NCBI RefSeq assembly: GCF_009696265.1
Contig: NZ_VUMH01000010.1
Span: 62,001-126,000, forward strand
Length of the DNA stretch: 64,000 bases
Source: Desulfovibrio porci
Lineage (GTDB): Bacteria > Desulfobacterota > Desulfovibrionia > Desulfovibrionales > Desulfovibrionaceae
Reading direction: 5' to 3'
Shown here: positions 58,380-64,000 of the stretch, piece by piece
How positions within the stretch are numbered: position 1 is the first letter of the stretch
Layout of the letters: every line of letters starts with the position of its first letter
Position numbers and translations under genes: made by a program
The notes under the pieces: model-generated
Told to the model about the DNA's origin: nothing
Seen by the model: the letters and a program-made list of their open reading frames with translations, nothing else
Database searches by the model: none

Positions 58380-60610
58380 GCCCGGCGGCGCCGCGTTACT
58401 GGCTGCGGGGCCTGTTCTGGGGGCTGCTGACGCTGGGGCTGGCCTTCGGCCTGCGCATGATGGAGTGGCCCTGCTGGCAGAATCCGGAATACCGTCTGGG
58501 CAGCGAATGGCTGCTGGCCACCCACGACGCCTATCATTGGGTGGCCGCCGCCGAGGGCTTCGGTCTGGACGTGGACCATCCCATGGCCGAGATGCTGCGG
58601 CTCATGGCCCGGACTCTGCACACCTATCCGGCGGCCGTGGCCTTCTGGTTTCCGGCCGTGCTGGCCAGCATGGTGGCGGTGATCGTCTTCGCCTGGGTCT
58701 GGGCTCTGGGCAGCATGGAGGCGGGCGTGGCCGCCGGGCTGATCACCTCTCTGGCGCCGGGTTTTCTGGCCCGCACCCTGCTGGGCTATTACGACACCGA
58801 TCTGGTGACGCTTTTCTTCCCCCTGCTGATGACCCTGGCCCCGGCCTGCTGGGCCATGCGCTACATGCTGCTGCCCCAAATGATCTTGCGGCGGCTGGCG
58901 CTGGGTTCCGGCCTGAAGGCGGAGCAACGCCTCTGGGGCGTGCGCGGCGCGGACGAGACGCATCTGGAGCGCCTGGGCAATCCTTTGCACTGGCCGTGGG
59001 TGTTGCTGTTGGGCGCGTCGGGCGTCATTTCCTGGTGGACCCAGGAATGGCATTCGGTCTTTCCCTATCTGATCCGGTACAATGTGCTGTTGCTGGGCCT
59101 GATGGGTCTGGTCATGGCTCCGCGCGGGCGGCGCGGCCTGTTGCTGCTGGGCGGGCTGGCCTACGCCCTGCCCACATTGGGCGGCCCGGCGGGCTTCGGC
59201 TTCAGCCTGCTTCTGCTTCTGGCGGGCAGCCGGGCGGGCCGCAAGCTGCGCCATATTCTCTGCCGCCCGCTGACGCTGGTCCTGCTCTGGCTGGGCGTGG
59301 CGGCGCTGTTGGTGCAGGGTGAAATCCTGACCACCCTGATCAACCACGCCAACGCCTACCTCAAGCACAGCGGCGACGTGCGGAGCACGGGCGAGGGCGT
59401 CAGCCTGGTCTATCCTTCGGTGGCCCAATCCATCATTGAAGTGCAGGATCTGGGCTTCGCGGCGCTCTTCTCCTATTTCCATCCCTGGATGGAGGCGGCC
59501 ATCGCGGGCCTGGCGGGCTTTGTCCTGGTGCTCTTCCGGCGGCCCGGCGCGCTCTTTCTGCTGCCTCTGGCGGCTCTGGGCCTGCTCAGCACCAAGCTGG
59601 GGGGCCGCATGGTCATGTTCGGCGCGCCGGTGGTGGCCGTGGGCCTGGCCCTGCCCCTGTACTGGCTGCTGCAACGCCTGTTACGCGCGGACCTGCGCGG
59701 GGCCGTGGCCGGAGCGGCCACTTCCTGCATTCTGCTGGCCCTGCTGGTGGCGCCTTTCGCGGACATGATCCAGGCCATCTCCCAGGGGCCCATCATCAAC
59801 CGCCGCCACGCCGAAGCCCTGACCCGCGCGCGCACCATGACCCCCGAAGATGCCAAACTCTGGCTCTGGTGGGACTGGGGCTACGCGGCCCATCACTTCG
59901 CGCGGCGCTCGACCATCGCGGACGGCGCGCAGCACGCCGGGCCCTCTCTTTATCTGCCGGCGGCGGTCTTTGCCACGGACAACGCGCGCTTCGCCCGGCA
60001 GTTGATCCGCTACACGGCCAAGATGGGCAACGAACCGGGCCATGTGTTTGAAGGTCTGGACGGTCAGGCGGCGCAGGCTCTCATGGACAGGCTGCGTTCG
60101 CCGGAAACCCCGCTGGTGGAAGCCAAGGGACGGCTTTTTGTGGTGGTCAGCTTTGAAATGCTGCGCCTGGGCTTCTGGATCAGCAATTTCGGCAACTGGA
60201 ATTTCGTGACCCGTCAGGGCGAGGGCGGCGCGCTGTCCATTGTGCCGCAGGCCCTGGCCTACCGCCTGGACACCGGAGAAGTGCGGCTGGAGGACAGCGC
60301 CAGCACCATTTACGCCTCGTCCATCAGCGTGTTTGAGGAAACCGGCGTGACCCGCCGCAATTACGTTCAGGAATGGTTCGACGCCCACCCCAAGGCCACG
60401 GCCGAGGAGCAGAGGGAATTTCTGGCCGGGCGGCGGAACGTGAACTTCCTCTTCAACCGGGTCACGGACGAAAAGCTGGCTGTGGACGAGGGGCTGTACA
60501 ATTCTCTGATGATCCAGCTCCTGGTGGGCGATCCGCAGGACGCGCGCTTTTCGCCCTATTTCAAGCTGGTCTACGACAACGTCTTTGCCCGGATTTATGA
60601 AGTTCTGTAG
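58367..60610 (+). CDS. pglB: Oligosaccharyltransferase, PglB/STT3 family
   Basis: A 747-residue membrane glycosyltransferase. About 11-13 hydrophobic segments precede a periplasmic C-terminal domain. Catalytic signatures are Asp54 in THDAYHW, the second acidic motif YYDTD (141-145), SIIE with Glu358, and WWDWG (501-505), the STT3 WWDxG motif that reads the Asn sequon. It transfers a lipid-linked glycan to asparagine in the periplasm; Desulfovibrio PglB homologues are known to be active. Translation is coupled to rsmG by overlap. No glycan-assembly genes are adjacent. Confidence 0.9.
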   Translation: MPGVSPAAPRYWLRGLFWGLLTLGLAFGLRMMEWPCWQNPEYRLGSEWLLATHDAYHWVAAAEGFGLDVDHPMAEMLRLMARTLHTYPAAVAFWFPAVLASMVAVIVFAWVWALGSMEAGVAAGLITSLAPGFLARTLLGYYDTDLVTLFFPLLMTLAPACWAMRYMLLPQMILRRLALGSGLKAEQRLWGVRGADETHLERLGNPLHWPWVLLLGASGVISWWTQEWHSVFPYLIRYNVLLLGLMGLVMAPRGRRGLLLLGGLAYALPTLGGPAGFGFSLLLLLAGSRAGRKLRHILCRPLTLVLLWLGVAALLVQGEILTTLINHANAYLKHSGDVRSTGEGVSLVYPSVAQSIIEVQDLGFAALFSYFHPWMEAAIAGLAGFVLVLFRRPGALFLLPLAALGLLSTKLGGRMVMFGAPVVAVGLALPLYWLLQRLLRADLRGAVAGAATSCILLALLVAPFADMIQAISQGPIINRRHAEALTRARTMTPEDAKLWLWWDWGYAAHHFARRSTIADGAQHAGPSLYLPAAVFATDNARFARQLIRYTAKMGNEPGHVFEGLDGQAAQALMDRLRSPETPLVEAKGRLFVVVSFEMLRLGFWISNFGNWNFVTRQGEGGALSIVPQALAYRLDTGEVRLEDSASTIYASSISVFEETGVTRRNYVQEWFDAHPKATAEEQREFLAGRRNVNFLFNRVTDEKLAVDEGLYNSLMIQLLVGDPQDARFSPYFKLVYDNVFARIYEVL

Positions 60611-60690
60611 AACACCTTTTTCGTGGTGGGCGGCTGCTCCCGCAACTGCCGGAGCAATGTTGCTTCAAAATTGCTCTGGAGCAGATTAAC

Positions 60691-60854
60691 TTTGAAATGT
60701 GTACATTTCAAACACTTAACAGTGCAAAAGCTATGCTGTCGCTATCCGTAATGCGGCACAGCCGCATAACGGATAGCGCTAAATTGCGTTTACGGCTTTA
60801 TGGCGCGAGGCTGCTGTGCAGCCTCGTTAGAGCGTTTCAAAATGAAAACGCTCT
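60691..60854. repeat. Cluster of four inverted repeats between pglB and rlmH
   Basis: Four hairpins in 165 bases: TTTGAAATG-N4-CATTTCAAA (60691-60712), an 18-bp stem with one mismatch (60740-60778), CGAGGCTGC-TGT-GCAGCCTCG (about 60806-60826), and AGAGCGTTT...AAACGCTCT (60829-60854, ending at the rlmH stop). They lie between convergent genes and could terminate both or be repetitive-element copies. No clean U-tract follows any of them. Confidence 0.65.
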
Positions 60855-61326
60855 AATGGTGGTAGGGGATCTTGCGCAAAATGCACTCGGCCCGGTAGAG
60901 CTGCTCCAGCAGGACCACACGGGCCATTTCGTGCGGAAAGGTCATGGCCGAAAGGCTGAGCAGGCGGAAGGCGCGGCCGCGCACTGCCTCGTCCAGACCG
61001 TACGCCCCGCCCACGATGAAGCAGGCGCGGCCGCGCGCCTCGTGGTCCAGTTGCCGCAGCAGATCCGCCAGTTGCGGCGAGGTCAGGCCCGCGCCGCGCT
61101 CGTCCAGCACCAGAGGCACGTCCTGCGGGTCCAGGGCGTCCAGAATGCGGCGGCCTTCCAGGGCGTTGCGCTTGTCCGGGGGCAGGGCCGCGTCGCCGTC
61201 CCGCACTTCCGTGCATTCCAGACGCCGCCAGCGCGTGATCCGCGCCAGATAGTGGGCGGCGGCGTCTTTCCAGAACGGCGTCTTCAGCCGGCCCACGCTG
61301 ATCAGCCGCAAAGGTTTGCCTGTCAT
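60853..61326 (-). CDS. rlmH: 23S rRNA (pseudouridine-1915 N3)-methyltransferase
   Basis: A 157-residue SPOUT-class methyltransferase. The family end is visible: FIVGGAYGLDEAVRGRA, LSLSAMTFPHEMARVVLLEQLYRA and the C-terminal PYHH. The ATG at 61326 has GGGGGAA 6-7 bases before it. Its start codon overlaps, on the opposite strand, the start codon proposed for the Sua5 gene (shared CATG). Confidence 0.93.
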   Translation of the reverse strand: MTGKPLRLISVGRLKTPFWKDAAAHYLARITRWRRLECTEVRDGDAALPPDKRNALEGRRILDALDPQDVPLVLDERGAGLTSPQLADLLRQLDHEARGRACFIVGGAYGLDEAVRGRAFRLLSLSAMTFPHEMARVVLLEQLYRAECILRKIPYHH

Positions 61327-62020
61327 GTCCGATTCCCCCTGCCGTGTGCTTGATTGCGCCGCCGCGGCCCGATGTCTGCGCCGTGGCGGCGTTGTGATTT
61401 TCCCCACCGAAACCTTTTACGGCCTGGGCTGTCTGGCCGCCGACGCGGCGGCCGTGGCCCGTATCTATCAGCTCAAGCGACGGCCCGTCCAGCGCCCTCT
61501 GCCCCTGCTGGCCGCCGACGCGGACCAGGCCGGGGCCGTGGTTTGGCTGGAGGCCGCGCCGCCGGAACTGACCGCGCGTTTCTGGCCCGGTCCTTTGAGC
61601 CTGCTGCTCCCGGTCCGGCCCGGCCTGCCCGCCCCTTTGGTCAGCGCCGGGGCCGGAGGTGAGGATGGAGCGGCGGGCAAGGCCGCGTTGCGCGTGTCGC
61701 CGCATCCGCTGGCCGCCCGTCTGGCGCGCCTGGCCGGAGGCGCGCTGACCGCCAGCAGCGCCAATCTGAGCGGCCGCGCTCCGGCCCGGCGCCTGGAAGA
61801 GCTGGACCCGGAACTGCTGGCCGCCCTGGCGGAACTGGGCGATCTGGGCGGCCTGCTGCCCGCCGTCAGTGAAGCGGAGCAGCCCCCCGGCGGCGCGCCG
61901 TCCACCCTGGCCGAACCCCTGCCGCCCGACGGGGACGGGAGGCCTCGCCTGCGCCTGCTGCGGGCCGGAGCCGTCAGCGCGCGTGCTCTGGCGGAAGCGG
62001 GTTTCGTCTGCGTGGACTGA
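61325..62020 (+). CDS. L-threonylcarbamoyladenylate synthase (Sua5/YrdC family)
   Basis: A 231-residue YrdC-fold protein that makes threonylcarbamoyl-AMP for tRNA t6A modification. The motifs FPTETFYGLGCLAAD, YQLKRRPVQRPLPLL and SSANLSGR are present. A Pro/Ala-rich insertion (about residues 100-125) and a short C-terminal stretch are extra. The ATG at 61325 lacks a good ribosome site; a TTG at 61316 is an alternative. It starts divergently from rlmH with no spacer. Confidence 0.85.
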   Translation: MSDSPCRVLDCAAAARCLRRGGVVIFPTETFYGLGCLAADAAAVARIYQLKRRPVQRPLPLLAADADQAGAVVWLEAAPPELTARFWPGPLSLLLPVRPGLPAPLVSAGAGGEDGAAGKAALRVSPHPLAARLARLAGGALTASSANLSGRAPARRLEELDPELLAALAELGDLGGLLPAVSEAEQPPGGAPSTLAEPLPPDGDGRPRLRLLRAGAVSARALAEAGFVCVD

Positions 62021-62639
62021 GCTCCGCCAGGGCAGACGCATCTCATTTCAGTTTTGCCGGTCTGTTATTTGTCGTGATTATCCGTCAAAACCGGCCTTTT
62101 CGGCGCCGGCGGCGTCATCTGGCGCTTTTCGCTGCTCACGTGCCTGAGTACATCTCTGCTCTCGATGCCCGTAAGCTCGCTACGCCTCGCCAACGGGCAC
62201 GGCCCTTTGGGCCGCCTTCCGGTCGGTTTCCGCGCAAAAAGCGCCATCTTCCTTGTCAGCGCCGAAAAATCTTGCTTCAGCCGTTGCGACGCAGGAGCTT
62301 TAGCCGTAGGCGAGCTTGTGAGCCGTACGGATAAAGACAGTACTGCCAGCTACGGCTGAAGACAGCAATGAGTTACACGAAATTGTGTCCAGGGAAGGTA
62401 AGCCGCTGGCGCGGCAACGGCTAACGCATTTTTTAGGATTCTCCCGACACCAGCCATCCGCCTGCGCTTTGCTTCGGCGGAGCAGAGGCGGCTTTACCCC
62501 TTTTTGTCTGTTACTAGGCTATCTAGTCAATAAATAAAGATTTTTTAGATGCGTCTGTCCTGTGAGCTCCGCGCCATCACCTTGCGGCGCGGGCCGGACT
62601 GGCTTACCATGGGGCGCACCTCATTGTTCAGGGAAGCGC
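62021..62639. other. Intergenic region without a supported gene
   Basis: About 620 bases. Short frames exist on both strands but none has a ribosome site or family similarity. A GC stem followed by AACGCATTTTTTA at about 62401-62434 could end the Sua5 gene. A second stem (CCGCCT/AGGCGG) followed by T5 lies at about 62458-62505. Confidence 0.4.
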
Positions 62640-63137
62640 ATGAAAAAAGACGTGATCTGTCCGCACTGCGGCAAAGCCTACAGTTGTTACCGCAATCCCA
62701 CGCCCACCACGGACGTGGTCATTTACGAGCCGACGCGCGGGGTGGTGATTATCGCGCGGGCCAATCCTCCTTTGGGCTACGCGCTGCCCGGCGGCTTCAT
62801 CGAGGAAGGCGAGCAGGCCGAGGCCGCCGCCGTACGCGAAATGCGCGAGGAAACCGGCCTGGACGTGGAACTGACCGGTCTGCTGGGCGTGTATTCCCGC
62901 CCGGACCGCGACCCGCGCCAGCACACCCTGAGCATGGTCTTCACCGGCAGGCCGCGTGATCCCCTGGCCCTGCGCGCCGGGGACGACGCGGCCCAGGCCG
63001 CTTTTTATCCCCCGGACGCTCTGCCCGAACCCCTGGCCTTTGACCACGCCCGCATTCTGGCCGACTTCCGCGAGGTTCTGGCCGGGCGGCGGACCCTGGG
63101 CGCGGTGGAGCCCTTGGCGCGGGAAAGGAACAGCTGA
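62640..63137 (+). CDS. Nudix hydrolase with N-terminal Cys motif
   Basis: A 165-residue Nudix enzyme. The box GGFIEEGEQAEAAAVREMREETGL matches GX5EX7REUXEEXGU exactly. An N-terminal CPHCGKAYSC (Cys7, Cys10, Cys16) may bind zinc, as in NudC-like and ADP-ribose-type members. The nucleotide substrate is unknown. Its stop overlaps the start of the UbiD-like gene (TGATG), so the two are one transcription unit. Confidence 0.85.
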   Translation: MKKDVICPHCGKAYSCYRNPTPTTDVVIYEPTRGVVIIARANPPLGYALPGGFIEEGEQAEAAAVREMREETGLDVELTGLLGVYSRPDRDPRQHTLSMVFTGRPRDPLALRAGDDAAQAAFYPPDALPEPLAFDHARILADFREVLAGRRTLGAVEPLARERNS

Positions 63138-64000
63138 TGGGCTACGCCAATCTGAGTCAGTGCCTGGCGGACCTGGAGGCCCAGGGCCAGCTCAAACGCG
63201 TGGACGCGGAGCTGGACCCGTATCTGGAACTGGCCGCCGTGCAGCGCCGGGCCTTCCGGGCCAAGGCTCCGGCCCTGCTGTTCACCAGGGTCAAGGGCAC
63301 GCGCTTTCCCATGCTGGCCAATCTCTTCGGCACGCATGAACGTCTGCGTTATATTTTCCGGGACAGCCTGCGGGCCGTGGACGCCGTGCTGGCGGCCAAG
63401 GCCGATCCCATGGCGGCCCTGCGGCGGCCCTGGCGTTCGCTGCCGGCGTTGCCCGGCCTGGTCCATATGCTGCCGCGCGTCAAACGCGTTCAAGGCCGTG
63501 ACGGCGGGCGGGGCGGCAGGGCTCCGGTGCTGGAATGCAGTTGCAATCTCGCGGATCTGCCGCGTCTGACCTGCTGGCCCCGGGACGGCGGTCCCTTTAT
63601 CACCCTGCCCCTGGTTTATACCGAAGATCCCGACCGTCCCGGCCTGAACGCTTCCAATCTGGGCATGTACCGGGTGCAGCTGGCGGGCAACGCCTACGCG
63701 CCCGATGAAGCGGGCCTGCACTATCAGATCCACCGGGGCATCGGCGTGCACCATGCCCATGCTTTGGCCCAGGGCCGGGAACTGCCGGTGCACGTCTATG
63801 TGGGCGGGCCGCCCGCGCTCAGCGTGGCCGCGGTGATGCCCCTGCCCGAAGGCCTTTCCGAACTGCGCTTCGCGGGGCTGCTGGGCGGACGCCGCATGGC
63901 CCTGGCCCGCTGCCCGGGTCTGCGCCTGCCCGTTCTGGCCGAGGCGGATTTCTGCATCAGCGGGCGTCTCGTGCCGGAGCTCAAGCCCGAGGGGCCCTTC
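63137..64000 (+). CDS. UbiD-family decarboxylase (partial)
   Basis: The first 288 residues of a UbiD-type (de)carboxylase, cut by the window end. Family features are the N-terminal LADLEAQGQLKRVDAELDP, NLFGTHERLRYIF, SNLGMYRVQL and the IHRGIGVHHAHA stretch that helps bind prenylated FMN. The catalytic Glu-Arg-Glu region lies partly beyond the edge. In Desulfovibrio such genes serve the futalosine menaquinone route or aromatic acid decarboxylation; this cannot be decided here. AAAGGA is about 9 bases before the ATG. Confidence 0.85.
   Translation, partial: MGYANLSQCLADLEAQGQLKRVDAELDPYLELAAVQRRAFRAKAPALLFTRVKGTRFPMLANLFGTHERLRYIFRDSLRAVDAVLAAKADPMAALRRPWRSLPALPGLVHMLPRVKRVQGRDGGRGGRAPVLECSCNLADLPRLTCWPRDGGPFITLPLVYTEDPDRPGLNASNLGMYRVQLAGNAYAPDEAGLHYQIHRGIGVHHAHALAQGRELPVHVYVGGPPALSVAAVMPLPEGLSELRFAGLLGGRRMALARCPGLRLPVLAEADFCISGRLVPELKPEGPF

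Noticed and set aside
62074-62359. Arg-rich small proteins in the spacer before the Nudix gene
   Set aside because: No ribosome sites, overlapping frames on both strands and low-complexity composition.

Overview
The window looks like the chromosome of a motile, taurine-respiring, Desulfovibrio-like sulfidogen (Desulfovibrionaceae). This rests on a dissimilatory taurine locus with taurine:pyruvate aminotransferase, an H-cluster maturase HydG, an iron alcohol dehydrogenase resembling the abundant Desulfovibrio ethanol dehydrogenase, a PglB/STT3 oligosaccharyltransferase, a chemoreceptor-hemerythrin fusion and many chemoreceptors. The coding DNA is GC-rich. AT-rich DNA is confined to spacers in the chemoreceptor array and to one radical SAM gene. 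No rRNA, tRNA, CRISPR array, transposase or phage gene was seen.

Region 1 (1-11.4 kb, minus strand) is a taurine operon. A near-perfect sigma-54 promoter (11197-11213) and an upstream palindrome (11342-11357) precede a 48-codon remnant of alanine dehydrogenase, then tpa, a three-gene proton-translocating transhydrogenase (pntAA, pntAB, pntB) and an ABC importer (two ATPases, two permeases, a small membrane protein and a binding protein cut by the window edge). PntB carries four tandem NADP(H)-binding domains III instead of one. The two importer ATPases have complementary defects, which predicts one canonical and one dead ATP site.

Region 2 (11.5-32.7 kb) is mixed housekeeping: a BMP-type binding protein, hydG, an unrecognised 1001-residue membrane protein, an iron alcohol dehydrogenase, yedF, the chemoreceptor-hemerythrin fusion, a low-GC radical SAM gene, an OlsF-like acyltransferase fusion, a DksA/TraR protein, pdxST, a HAD/YggT/DUF465 group and ilvB-ilvN-ilvC.

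Region 3 (32.7-48.7 kb) is a tandem array of six chemoreceptor genes, all on the minus strand. One is a 679-residue HBM-type receptor. Four (one with an amber codon) have exactly 580-codon frames, and one is a shortened copy. Their signalling halves are almost identical and their sensor halves differ. Three have the same leader plan: a (GA)n tract inside a short Glu-Arg repeat reading frame, a small hairpin, then a terminator-like hairpin just before the receptor start. Four are followed by a conserved series of about four hairpins. Long AT-rich spacers, one small XRE regulator and a chemoreceptor 3' remnant lie between them. The whole looks like a recombining, possibly phase-variable receptor system and is the best candidate here for an undescribed system.

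Region 4 (49-64 kb) is an orphan DppD-type ATPase, the mlaEFDCA phospholipid-transport operon, a SPOR protein, argS, fabD, then rsmG-pglB, rlmH, a Sua5/YrdC gene whose start codon overlaps that of rlmH, a Nudix hydrolase and the 5' part of a UbiD-family decarboxylase.
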